A stretch of 64,000 nt of DNA from Sphingobacteruim zhuxiongii (lineage in GTDB: Bacteria; Bacteroidota; Bacteroidia; Sphingobacteriales; Sphingobacteriaceae). The stretch covers positions 3,348,001 through 3,412,000 of the forward strand of contig NZ_CP045652.1 of the NCBI RefSeq assembly GCF_009557615.1. Reading direction: 5' to 3'. The notes under the pieces were generated by a model that was given only the letters and a program-made list of their open reading frames with translations, had not been told where the DNA came from and did not search any database. Shown here piece after piece: positions 44,350-52,861 of this stretch. Position numbers and translations under genes: made by a program. Within the stretch, counting starts at the first letter, position 1; every line of letters begins with the position of its first letter.

Positions 44350-45570
44350 TTACTTTTTCACGACCAACCGAAAACGGTTGTTTTGTTTTTCCATTCTGAA
44401 CTTTACACCTCCTTTTTCTAATGTCTTTAATACTGTGGATAGCTTATTTGAGCGCTTCATCTCCGCGAAAAACTGCGATTGAGGAATATCGCCTTCATAG
44501 AATACATCGAAATCATACCATCTACTAAGTACTTTTAATGCTTGATTAAGATCCGTGTTATTGAATACGAACATATCGTCTTTCCAACCAAGGATGTCTT
44601 CCGGATTAAAAGTAGACTTGACGACAGCACCCATTTGGGTAGTAGATTGTTCTCCAGGACTTAAATCCATGCTATTCGCTCGCTTATTTCCATATAGGAC
44701 ACGTACTTTTCCATGCAACAAACTTGTTTTTTCATGTGCATCGTCTTCATATGCTTCAACGTTAAAAGCAGTACCTAAAACTTCGATAACCTGATTCTTA
44801 GTCTTAATTGAAAAAGGCGTACGAACTGGAGTCTCAGCTCCCGCAGTTAAATGTTTCTTTGCTTGTACTTCGAAATAACCCTCACCAACAAGTTCAACAT
44901 GTCGTTCTTCAGATTTAAATTTCAATGGATACCGCAATTTACTACCGGAGTTCAACCAAACCTTCGTTCCATCAGACAAGACTAATTGATATGTTCCTCC
45001 CTTTGGTACTTCCAAACTCAACATTTGAACAGTGCCAATACCTTTAGCATCAGAGATAGCAGAGCCATCAACGTAGGATAAATCATCTCCCATCCGCAAG
45101 CCAGACTTCTCGGCATTTAACTCAATGATCTTACCATTATCTAATCGAAGAATAGCACGCGACGAGGGGTTAGGAATTTCACTTACGATTTCTATGTTAG
45201 AATTAGACTTCTCATTTTGGTAATGAAAAAAAAGATAAGACAATGTACAGATCAATAAGAACGAACATGCTACTTTAAACCATGGAAATCGCAATGTTTT
45301 CGTAGGATTTGAAAGCGAATTATCGCTCCTTATCTTTTGCCTCGTTTGTTCTTGTAAGCGACTATCCCAGGATGACTCATCAGATTGATCTAACTCAATC
45401 TTCTGCACCAGATCATCCCACAGTTGTCCATCTTCATCAATCTTGTCTAATATTTGTTGAGAATGCGGATTCCCGGCAGCCCAGGCATCAAGTATGGAAG
45501 TTTCCTCTTTACTGATGCTGCCGTCAATTCGCTTCTGGAGAAGCAATACTATTTCATCAAGATTATACAT
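44350..45570 (-). CDS. FecR-family anti-sigma factor
   Basis: This 406-residue inner-membrane protein has a cytosolic N-terminal part (about 1-95) and one membrane helix (about 96-116, KVACSFLLICTLSYLFF). The periplasmic FecR domain carries the typical VPKGGTYQLVLSDGTKVWLNSGSKLRYP, and a C-terminal DUF4974-like STN-contact domain covers about 325-400. It should hold an ECF sigma factor until the SusC STN domain signals. No sigma gene lies directly upstream, where it is usually found. Confidence 0.93.
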   Translation of the reverse strand: MYNLDEIVLLLQKRIDGSISKEETSILDAWAAGNPHSQQILDKIDEDGQLWDDLVQKIELDQSDESSWDSRLQEQTRQKIRSDNSLSNPTKTLRFPWFKVACSFLLICTLSYLFFHYQNEKSNSNIEIVSEIPNPSSRAILRLDNGKIIELNAEKSGLRMGDDLSYVDGSAISDAKGIGTVQMLSLEVPKGGTYQLVLSDGTKVWLNSGSKLRYPLKFKSEERHVELVGEGYFEVQAKKHLTAGAETPVRTPFSIKTKNQVIEVLGTAFNVEAYEDDAHEKTSLLHGKVRVLYGNKRANSMDLSPGEQSTTQMGAVVKSTFNPEDILGWKDDMFVFNNTDLNQALKVLSRWYDFDVFYEGDIPQSQFFAEMKRSNKLSTVLKTLEKGGVKFRMEKQNNRFRLVVKK

Positions 45571-45747
45571 TGGCTATTAATAATTTCACTAGAAACGGTA
45601 TTCATATAGAAACCTTAGTAAAAAAGTAGAATTAATTTCAAATTATATAGACATCGAAGATATAGGCATCCTGCATTGCTTCAAAATGAAATGATAATCA
45701 ACTGATAACGAACAGTATCGAGATTATCTCAAGAAATTAAATGAACA

Positions 45748-45785
45748 AAAAAAGACAGGCTCAAACTTGAACCTGTCTTTTTAAA
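45748..45785. terminator. Terminator after the SGNH hydrolase gene
   Basis: AAAAAGACAGG and CCTGTCTTTTT form a stem with an internal TTCAAG/CTCAAACTTGA loop pairing; T-runs on both strands. On the minus strand it ends the TonB receptor-DUF1080-SGNH transcript before fecR. Confidence 0.8.
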
Positions 45786-45804
45786 CTTTAATATTTAATA
45801 CGAT

Positions 45805-46917
45805 CTACAGAATCTTTCGAAGAAGTTTTGTGTAGGCATCTGATATTTTCTTCATCCCAATATCATTAGGATGCGCATAATCTACAGTCGATTCGATATC
45901 AAAACCAATATCTTGGCTAGAGACCCAATAAATATTTCGATCTCCTTTAACTTTTATTTCTTTGAAAGTTTCAAAGGCAACAACGGAAGAAGATCCATAT
46001 TCTGAAAGGTTCGTCTTACTCATAATGCCTGGCACCTCACTTGAACTATGTGCCATCAACATGATAGGTGTTTTTGGATGATTCTTACGTAATGTCGCTA
46101 CAGCATTGATGATAAGCTTCTTTAAGTCATCAGCTGATCGATCTTTTGTTAACGCCAAATTCGGTATGCAATCAAGCAAATAAGCTGCTGCATCAACATC
46201 ATTGATTAAGTCTAGAATAGGTTGCTCTAGACGACCATTTCCTGAAAACGCCAGATTAATTACAGGTTGTGTAAAATTACGACCAAGCATATTCGTCCAT
46301 CCTAACCCAGGACGTGTTGCACATGCCCCCTGAGCTATAGAAGTACCATACACAATGATCGGCTTTTCCGTATTTCTCTTAAACTCGAAACTTGCGCCAT
46401 CCTTCACACCGATTTCCATCCAGTCTACCGCGTTGTACAAAGGAAGATACAGTCTATATTTATTGCCAGCAGACTCAACGGCAAGATTTTCATAGGTGTA
46501 GGTAATTGTATCTGCAAACTTGTATTTGCCAAATGACCACTTCCAATTCAGCTTGTTTTTGCCCTGAGCATAAAGATCAACACCACTGACTCCGGTAGTT
46601 GGCATATGCGGCATATTTAGCGCATTTTTTACTTTATAACGCACAAACACTTCAGGCGAATTCGAATCGAATTCTATATAAATTCCTGCCGCTTGTTGTC
46701 CCAAGTACCAAACGGGTTCACGAACTTCCGATTTCAAATACTGAGGTAATCGTGCATAACCATCTTCTATTTTTAAGGCCGCAGTACGTCCTTGCAAAGC
46801 AGTTTCAACTAACGGATTATGCCAACTGATACTTTGTGCCATTAAACTACTTACTGTCACAAGCAAGAAAAGAGAACTTAAAAAGCTCTCTTTCCAAATA
46901 TGAAGCTGTCTCTTCAT
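45805..46917 (-). CDS. SGNH/GDSL hydrolase with N-terminal GxDLY domain
   Basis: This 370-residue exported enzyme has a signal peptide ending near SLMAQS. An N-terminal jelly-roll-like domain with the family's GVDLY motif comes first, then an SGNH esterase domain: IVYGTSIAQGACATRPG (nucleophile Ser in GTS), the block with SGNGRLEQPI (Gly and Asn of the oxyanion hole) and a terminal DYAHPNDIGM with the catalytic Asp and His. Such enzymes remove acyl groups from glycans. It overlaps the stop of the DUF1080 gene by one base (TAATG). Confidence 0.88.
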   Translation of the reverse strand: MKRQLHIWKESFLSSLFLLVTVSSLMAQSISWHNPLVETALQGRTAALKIEDGYARLPQYLKSEVREPVWYLGQQAAGIYIEFDSNSPEVFVRYKVKNALNMPHMPTTGVSGVDLYAQGKNKLNWKWSFGKYKFADTITYTYENLAVESAGNKYRLYLPLYNAVDWMEIGVKDGASFEFKRNTEKPIIVYGTSIAQGACATRPGLGWTNMLGRNFTQPVINLAFSGNGRLEQPILDLINDVDAAAYLLDCIPNLALTKDRSADDLKKLIINAVATLRKNHPKTPIMLMAHSSSEVPGIMSKTNLSEYGSSSVVAFETFKEIKVKGDRNIYWVSSQDIGFDIESTVDYAHPNDIGMKKISDAYTKLLRKIL

Positions 46918-47732
46918 TATAATACTTTTACTGTTACATTTCTAAGCCAGATATCATCGCCATGATCTTGAAACCCGATTACACCGGATTTACTCTTCCC
47001 TCCAACGTTATTTAACAATTCGAAGGCTAATGGCCATTTCTCTTTACTGAATTTGCTAGTTTGTAATAGTTCTGTCCAAGAAGTTGACCATAAATCGTAC
47101 TCAACTACTTTTTCATCATTTTGGTAGTGCGTAACTTTTCCTTTATTGACTACAATCTTAGCTCTATTCCATTCACCTGCAGGGAATGCATTTTGCGGTT
47201 TTGCAGGAATCATATCATACAAAGAAGCTGATTTACGGTTGCCGTCGACGCCTTGTTTAGCATCAGGATGATTTTGGTTATCCAGCAATTGATATTCAGG
47301 AGACGAAATGTAAATAGGTTGATTTTTAACCTCTTTTGCTAGGAAGAATACTCCTGAATTACCTGCATGAGAAATCTTCCATTCGAATTCTAATTCAAAA
47401 TTCTTAAAGTCATGCGCAAAAATAATATCACCACCTTCAGCCTTCGCATTGCCACCTGGTGCTTTAGAAAATTTCAAAGTACCATTATCAATTGCCCATT
47501 TCGTTGGGACATGATCTTTATTGTAACCTCTCCACCCATTTAATGAAGAGCCATCGAATAACACATAGGCACCAGAAGAATTCTTCTTAAAATCTTTAAG
47601 CTCTACTTTAGGGAGATTATTCAGTTCATACGCTGGTTGCGCTTGAGGCGCTGTTGTCGTTGATTTAGTAGCACATGAACCTAATGTCAATCCAAGAATA
47701 CTGATTAACACATACCCAAAATTTCTTTTCAT
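46917..47732 (-). CDS. DUF1080 (3-keto-disaccharide hydrolase-like) lipoprotein
   Basis: This 271-residue lipoprotein has a signal peptide with lipobox LTLGSC followed by ATKS. The mature part is a concanavalin-like beta-sandwich of the DUF1080 family with YVLFDGSSLNGWRGYN, FKNFELEFEWKISHAGNSGVFFLA, YQLLDNQNHPDA and the last strand DDIWLRNVTVKVL. Characterised relatives cleave 3-keto-glycosides made by flavin-dependent sugar oxidases. It lies between a TonB receptor and an SGNH esterase. The ATG at 47732 is used; 47738 is also possible. Confidence 0.88.
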   Translation of the reverse strand: MKRNFGYVLISILGLTLGSCATKSTTTAPQAQPAYELNNLPKVELKDFKKNSSGAYVLFDGSSLNGWRGYNKDHVPTKWAIDNGTLKFSKAPGGNAKAEGGDIIFAHDFKNFELEFEWKISHAGNSGVFFLAKEVKNQPIYISSPEYQLLDNQNHPDAKQGVDGNRKSASLYDMIPAKPQNAFPAGEWNRAKIVVNKGKVTHYQNDEKVVEYDLWSTSWTELLQTSKFSKEKWPLAFELLNNVGGKSKSGVIGFQDHGDDIWLRNVTVKVL

Positions 47733-47792
47733 AGTCATTAGTTGATTAAGTTGAAAGGCTAAATTTAGTGAAACATATTGTAAATCCAAGAC

Positions 47793-50279
47793 CTAAAATT
47801 GCTGACCTTCCATGTCGCCCATATCATTTTGTTCTCTTTTTTCTTTCTTATTTAGATCTTGAATTCCAAATCGATAAGAGAAAGATAGCGTCACCATTCG
47901 ACGCATCCAACGGTGAGAAAAATGCATTTGACGATCCGCCAAATAGTTCTTCATTTCAAATTTTCTGGAATTGAAAACATCACGAGCGTTTAAACTCAAA
48001 GTTCCCTTTTTCTTTAGAATATCTTTTTTAACCGCTACATCAATACCCTTCATCGCTTCCATTTGCCCTTGCATAGTTTTCATTCCACTGCGATAATCTC
48101 CACGTATCTGCGCAGAGAAAGTAGGTGTAAATTTCAAATTGGTTGTCAAATTACCATTCCAACTAAATGACTCTCGTTCGTTCAATCCCAATCCAGGTTT
48201 AGGATTAAATTTAATAGATGATAAGTTTAAGTTTCCTGTAACATCCCACCAGTTAGTCAAGTTAACTTTGGAAATTAATTCAAATCCCACAACATCCATA
48301 TCGGATGCGTTTTCCCATTTAGAATAATTTACATTCGTACGATCACCAACAATGTCAGCAATCATCGACGGATCATAAAGTACAGGTTGTACTTGGTCAT
48401 TTACATGACGATAGAATGCCGAAGCTACAAAATTCCACTTATCATAGAATTTGGAAAACCCTAATTCCATCGCATGAATATCTTCTGGCAATAAGTTTGG
48501 ATTCCCTTGCATAAAATTCTGTTCATCCGACATATTGATAAACGGATTCACTTGCCAACCTCGAGGGCGTTGTACGCGACGTGAATAACTTAATTGAACT
48601 TTATCTGTCTTTGCCTCTCCAACTGCATAACTCAAAAACACACTTGGATATAGTCGAAAATAATCAAGCTTACCGTCTGCACGGATTGGGATTGCTGGAG
48701 CATCCTTATCAAAAGAATAGATACTTGTATTTAAATAAGCTTGCTCGGCACGCAGACCTACCTGTGCACCTAAGCGGCTGGTAATTTTACGTTGATAATT
48801 CACATACAATGCGTGAACAGCACTGTTCATATCAAAATCATTAGTTACAGAATAATCGGGAGCAAACTGATTCGTTAAGCTATCTAGCAATTCGGAATAT
48901 TGGCTCTCATCAGCATAGCGTAGAATAGTGCGATACCCCGCCTCAAACTTATGGTCTTCGCCTAGAGGCAGCGTATAATCTAATTGAAAATTCCAATTCT
49001 TACCCAATTCCGATGTAGTATTTTGGCGCCTTAAATCGGCGATTCCACTTGCGTAAGTTTGATGAAAATCATTTGTTCCATCCTCCGTATCGTATCCGAA
49101 TGATACATTAGCCATAAGCTCTTCCCCTTCACGATTAAAGGTTCTCTTGTAATCTAATTGACCATCTACTCCAAAATCTTGCTCCTCCTGCATCGCATTC
49201 CGAAAACTACTTGCTCCATATTGTGGGATATTCCAATATTGATAATTGATCTTTCTATCGCGGTCATTATCACGAATACTCAAATTCCCGGCGATGCTAA
49301 GGGAGTTTTTATCATTGATATAATAATCAGAACCTAAGCGAACCGTATGGTTATAACCCAAGCGAGAACTTTCATCTTCGCTTCGAGTTCTAGGACTCAG
49401 ATCGGTAACTTGTCCATTGATATATTCTGTATTATCGTTAAATCCATCACCCATAGAATTTCTACGCGCAAAATTATAGCTGCCGAAATAATTAACTTTT
49501 CCAGGTCTGTAATTTAGAGTCACACCAGCATTTGCGTTTTCATAATTCCCGACAGACGCATTTACAGATCCATTTAAACCTATACGAGCGTTCTTCTTTA
49601 GAATAATATTAACGATACCTGACTGTCCTTCAGCATCATATCTCGCAGATGGATTAGTGATAATCTCCACTTTATCAATAGCTTCTGCTGGAAGCGATTG
49701 AAGAAATGCGTTGATGTCAGAACCCGCCATTGCAGATTCCTTGCCATCTACTAAGATACGAACGGACGTTGATCCACGAAGGCTAATTGCACCGTCCGAC
49801 TCTACTTGTAAAGTAGGAACATTGCCTAAAAGCTCTTGTGCACTCCCGCCAATACTAATTGTACTTTGCGAAACATCGAATACCTTTTTATCAATTCCAA
49901 TTCTCAGATCAGGAACTTTACCCTGTACAACAACTTCCTCGATTTTTTTTCCATCTTCCAAAAGGGTGATCTTTCCAACATTCAAATCTTGATTATTGGA
50001 AAGCACGATACTGCCTCGATTATATGTTTCGTGACCTAAGAAACTTATTTGGATACGATAGTTACCAGCGGATAAACCGTCAAAGGCAAAAGAGCCGGCC
50101 TTATTGGTCTGTTGTCCTTTGTTGCTTCCTTTGGAGGCTTCTGGTATCAAATTAACGCTAGCACCGATTGCCAAAGTCTTTCCGTCTTGTTCATAAACGG
50201 ATCCGCGAATGATGCCTTTTTGGGCGAATAAAATAAAGGGAAATAAAAATAGAATGAGGAGTAAATGTGTCTTCTGCAT
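47793..50279 (-). CDS. TonB-dependent receptor-like outer-membrane barrel
   Basis: This 828-residue outer-membrane protein has a signal peptide (ending LFAQ), an N-terminal CarboxypepD_reg-like domain (about 22-110), a plug domain (about 120-230; ISLRGSTSVRILVDGKES and IEIITNPSARYDAEGQSGIVNIILKK), and a long barrel of the OMP_b-brl_3 type. It is not a SusC protein: it is shorter and has no SusD partner. It likely takes up a specific ligand. The DUF1080 and SGNH genes follow on the same strand, after a 60-base gap. Confidence 0.92.
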   Translation of the reverse strand: MQKTHLLLILFLFPFILFAQKGIIRGSVYEQDGKTLAIGASVNLIPEASKGSNKGQQTNKAGSFAFDGLSAGNYRIQISFLGHETYNRGSIVLSNNQDLNVGKITLLEDGKKIEEVVVQGKVPDLRIGIDKKVFDVSQSTISIGGSAQELLGNVPTLQVESDGAISLRGSTSVRILVDGKESAMAGSDINAFLQSLPAEAIDKVEIITNPSARYDAEGQSGIVNIILKKNARIGLNGSVNASVGNYENANAGVTLNYRPGKVNYFGSYNFARRNSMGDGFNDNTEYINGQVTDLSPRTRSEDESSRLGYNHTVRLGSDYYINDKNSLSIAGNLSIRDNDRDRKINYQYWNIPQYGASSFRNAMQEEQDFGVDGQLDYKRTFNREGEELMANVSFGYDTEDGTNDFHQTYASGIADLRRQNTTSELGKNWNFQLDYTLPLGEDHKFEAGYRTILRYADESQYSELLDSLTNQFAPDYSVTNDFDMNSAVHALYVNYQRKITSRLGAQVGLRAEQAYLNTSIYSFDKDAPAIPIRADGKLDYFRLYPSVFLSYAVGEAKTDKVQLSYSRRVQRPRGWQVNPFINMSDEQNFMQGNPNLLPEDIHAMELGFSKFYDKWNFVASAFYRHVNDQVQPVLYDPSMIADIVGDRTNVNYSKWENASDMDVVGFELISKVNLTNWWDVTGNLNLSSIKFNPKPGLGLNERESFSWNGNLTTNLKFTPTFSAQIRGDYRSGMKTMQGQMEAMKGIDVAVKKDILKKKGTLSLNARDVFNSRKFEMKNYLADRQMHFSHRWMRRMVTLSFSYRFGIQDLNKKEKREQNDMGDMEGQQF

Positions 50280-50374
50280 GCAATATGGGCGTTTCTAGTA
50301 GTAAGACGCAAAATTGCACAATAAAGCGAGAAGAAAACCTATCGTAACTGTATTATTACGTGGGTTTTATGCCG

Positions 50375-50656
50375 CTATTCAATACTTACGGTAAGGCCTT
50401 CCGATTTTAAGATCTTACGATACACCTCCATCTCAGTATAAGTTCCCTCAAGAATTGCACACTTACCTTTGTTGTGAACGGTCCAAGCAATACGAGCAGC
50501 TTCTTCCTCACCATATTGAAGATAGTACATCAAACATTCGATAACGTGATCAAATGTATTGGTATCGTCATTCCATAAAATCAATCGATTCGATTCTTTC
50601 GTTACGGCTAGTATCTCTTCAAGTGTAAATGCCTCGGTTTCTACCTCTACGCTCAT
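50375..50656 (-). CDS. clpS: ClpS adaptor of the ClpAP/ClpCP protease
   Basis: This 93-residue adaptor delivers N-degron substrates to the Clp protease. The core runs from RLILWNDDTNTFDHVIECLMYYL (with the N-degron-binding Asn-Asp pair) through EEAARIAWTVHNKGKCAILEGTYTEMEVYRKIL to the C-terminal strand LTVSIE. The gene is single and is divergent from fabH. Its -7 box ends only four bases before the ATG (see findings). Confidence 0.95.
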   Translation of the reverse strand: MSVEVETEAFTLEEILAVTKESNRLILWNDDTNTFDHVIECLMYYLQYGEEEAARIAWTVHNKGKCAILEGTYTEMEVYRKILKSEGLTVSIE

Positions 50657-50660
50657 AAAG

Positions 50661-50668
50661 CAAAAATA
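50661..50668 (-). promoter_or_regulatory. -7 element of clpS
   Basis: On the minus strand TATTTTTG matches TAnnTTTG. Only CTTT lies between it and the clpS ATG, so transcription should start at or next to the start codon. Confidence 0.5.
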
Positions 50669-50690
50669 GCTTATTTTTCAAATAATTCCT

Positions 50691-50698
50691 TAATTTTG
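50691..50698 (+). promoter_or_regulatory. -7 element of the fabH-like gene
   Basis: TAATTTTG matches TAnnTTTG. The start codon at 50725 is 26 bases downstream, which supports that start over one at 50704. Confidence 0.5.
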
Positions 50699-50724
50699 GC
50701 GAATTGTTTATTTATAAAAACCCT

Positions 50725-51771
50725 ATGTTTCAATCAAAAATAGCTGGACTAGGCTACTATGTCCCTAAGAATGTATATACCAATAATGATATGACACGTT
50801 TTATGGAGACCTCTGATGAATGGATCCAGGAACGTACGGGTATCAAAGAACGTCGATTTGCAAATCGAATTGGTGAAACAACGACAAGTATGGCAGTAGA
50901 GGCTTCTAAAATTGCAATAGAACGTGCCAATACCACTGCTGAAGAAATCGACTTTATCATTTTTGCAACATTATCACCCGATTATTACTTCCCTGGCTGT
51001 GGTGTATTATTACAACGCGAAATGGGAATGAAAGAAATAGGCGCACTGGACATTAGAAATCAGTGTTCCGGATTTGTATATGCCCTGTCTATTGCCGACC
51101 AGTTTATAAAAACTGGCATGTATAAGAATATACTAGTGGTAGGCTCTGAGAAGCATTCATTTGCTCTAGATTTTTCAACACGCGGCAGAGCGGTCTCCGT
51201 AATTTTTGGCGACGGCGCTGGTGCGGTAGTTCTACAACCTACAACGGAAGCAGGAAAAGGTATTCTAAGCACTCATCTACATTCCGATGGGGCTGATGCT
51301 GAAAAGTTAGCGATGTACTATCCTGGAGCTTCTTCGGGCTGTTATTTGGACGAAATGCCAGCATGGCCTGAGCAAGAGCTGGGCGGCATGTTAATGACCA
51401 AAGAAATGCTCGAAGACGGATCAGCATTTCCTTATATGGATGGCCAAGCCGTATTCAAAAAGGCTGTTGTGAAATTTCCAGAAGTTATTCAAGAGGCATT
51501 AGCTAAGAACGGATTAAAATCTACCGATATCGATATGCTCATACCACATCAAGCGAATTTGAGAATCTCTCAATTTGTTCAGAAGACAATGGGTCTACCC
51601 GATGAAAAGGTATTTAATAACATACAGAAATACGGTAATACGACCGCTGCCTCAGTACCCATTGCATTATGTGAAGCTTGGGAACAAGGGAAAATAAAAG
51701 AGGGAGACCTCGTTTGCCTTGCAGCATTCGGTGCAGGATTCACCTGGGGCTCAGCTTTGATCCGCTGGTAA
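50725..51771 (+). CDS. 3-oxoacyl-ACP synthase III-family enzyme
   Basis: This 348-residue thiolase-fold enzyme has the FabH catalytic triad: Cys114 in RNQCSGFVYAL, His in LIPHQANLRI and Asn in YGNTTAASVP. FabH starts fatty-acid synthesis by joining acetyl-CoA with malonyl-ACP. Bacteroidota often carry several homologues, and this one has a longer insert (about residues 190-245) than E. coli FabH, so it could be a second KASIII acting in special lipid synthesis. It converges on a lipid hydroxylase gene. Its stop codon is part of the 66-bp palindrome. Confidence 0.88.
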   Translation: MFQSKIAGLGYYVPKNVYTNNDMTRFMETSDEWIQERTGIKERRFANRIGETTTSMAVEASKIAIERANTTAEEIDFIIFATLSPDYYFPGCGVLLQREMGMKEIGALDIRNQCSGFVYALSIADQFIKTGMYKNILVVGSEKHSFALDFSTRGRAVSVIFGDGAGAVVLQPTTEAGKGILSTHLHSDGADAEKLAMYYPGASSGCYLDEMPAWPEQELGGMLMTKEMLEDGSAFPYMDGQAVFKKAVVKFPEVIQEALAKNGLKSTDIDMLIPHQANLRISQFVQKTMGLPDEKVFNNIQKYGNTTAASVPIALCEAWEQGKIKEGDLVCLAAFGAGFTWGSALIRW

Positions 51772-51835
51772 TAGATCATTCATAAAAAAGCGGGCTATTC
51801 CTAGGAATAGCCCGCTTTTTTATGAATGATCTATT
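51770..51835. terminator. Perfect 66-bp palindrome, bidirectional terminator
   Basis: Bases 51770-51802 are the exact reverse complement of 51803-51835, with no spacer (centre CCT-AGG). The core (GCGGGCTATTCC and its complement) flanked by A6 and T6 is a classical two-way terminator. The outer arms reach over the stop codon of the fabH-like gene and the last codons of the hydroxylase gene. Confidence 0.9.
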
Positions 51836-52500
51836 GTTTCACCTGTCATCTGCTTTTTGACTTCCGTCTTTGTCGGCTTCTTTATAGGAAAACCAGAGTT
51901 AAAGAACACATCCCAAATCGAAGAGCTCACACCAAAACCTTTCTCAGGATCTGAGTAGTGATGTAACATATGATGATCTTTTATCTTTTTAAAGAATCCA
52001 GATTTAAAATTAGCATGATGCATGGCATAGTGACTCTCATCGTAGATTAGATATCCCAGTAGAAATCCAGCGAAAAATGCCGCCAAAATGTACTCTGAGA
52101 GGAAAACACTAAATAGAATATAAATAATCGCTGCCATTGGAATACTAGCTGATAACGGCATTACTAAACGTAAACGATCTTTGGGAAAATCATGGTGAAC
52201 ACCATGAAAGATAAAATGAATGCGTTGCCCCCAAGCAGACTTAGGTTCAAAATGAAATACCCAGCGATGCAACACATATTCCGCGAACGTCCAAAAGGCT
52301 AATCCAAAAATAAAGTGCAAAAACACATCCATGGACGACATCTCACCTTGCACAGAGGCCTTCCAAACATAATAAATGATTACTGGAATCCAGCAAATTA
52401 AGGGAACTGTAAAATGAACCTTCGTCAATGACTCTAAAAAGTCATTTTTGAACATTCTCGATGATTCCGTCGAATTAGAAACGTATAACTTCTTCGCCAT
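51820..52500 (-). CDS. Fatty-acid/sterol hydroxylase-superfamily membrane enzyme
   Basis: This 226-residue di-iron membrane enzyme has about four membrane helices (near 32-50, 60-80, 120-150). The histidine clusters of the superfamily are visible: HRWVFH, HFIFHGVHH, HYAMHH and HHMLHHY. The wording is close to fatty-acid 2-hydroxylases. In Sphingobacteria, which make sphingolipids with 2-hydroxy acyl chains, that is a reasonable role; the substrate is inferred. Its last five codons lie within the perfect palindrome shared with the fabH-like gene. Confidence 0.88.
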   Translation of the reverse strand: MAKKLYVSNSTESSRMFKNDFLESLTKVHFTVPLICWIPVIIYYVWKASVQGEMSSMDVFLHFIFGLAFWTFAEYVLHRWVFHFEPKSAWGQRIHFIFHGVHHDFPKDRLRLVMPLSASIPMAAIIYILFSVFLSEYILAAFFAGFLLGYLIYDESHYAMHHANFKSGFFKKIKDHHMLHHYSDPEKGFGVSSSIWDVFFNSGFPIKKPTKTEVKKQMTGETIDHS

Positions 52501-52807
52501 ATCACATGTATTAATAAGAATTCTTTAAACGAGTTAATAACACCGCTGCAACAAAGCATTGGCTAAATAATGATAAAACAAATGTAGTTAAAAATGGTTC
52601 TGACAAGCGTCAATAACTGATATTTTGACATTTAATAGATAAAAGTCAGTATGATAGGCAGTGTAGGCGAAGGAACCTACAAGTACTTAGGCTAGACGTG
52701 AACATACAAACACGAAGCGATAATCAGAAAATTAATCACTTCCCAAATCAACAAGCTATCTCAATTAAAAAACAAAGTTCTAAAAACGAGATTAATGCCG
52801 AATAAAC
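52501..52807. other. Intergenic region upstream of the hydroxylase gene
   Basis: No gene is seen. On the minus strand TACATTTG at 52586-52579, with TTG 17 bases further upstream (52606-52604), is a likely promoter of the hydroxylase gene, about 75 bases before its ATG. A small GTAGG/CCTAC hairpin lies near 52664-52681. Confidence 0.5.
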
Positions 52808-52842
52808 ACAAAAAAGCCACTACGTAATGTAGTGGCTTTCCT
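52808..52842 (-). terminator. Terminator of the atp operon
   Basis: AAAGCCACTAC and GTAGTGGCTTT form an 11-bp stem around GTAAT. On the minus strand it is followed by a T-run, 20 bases after the atpG stop. Confidence 0.85.
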
Positions 52843-52861
52843 TATACAAATTTTGTTTTAC

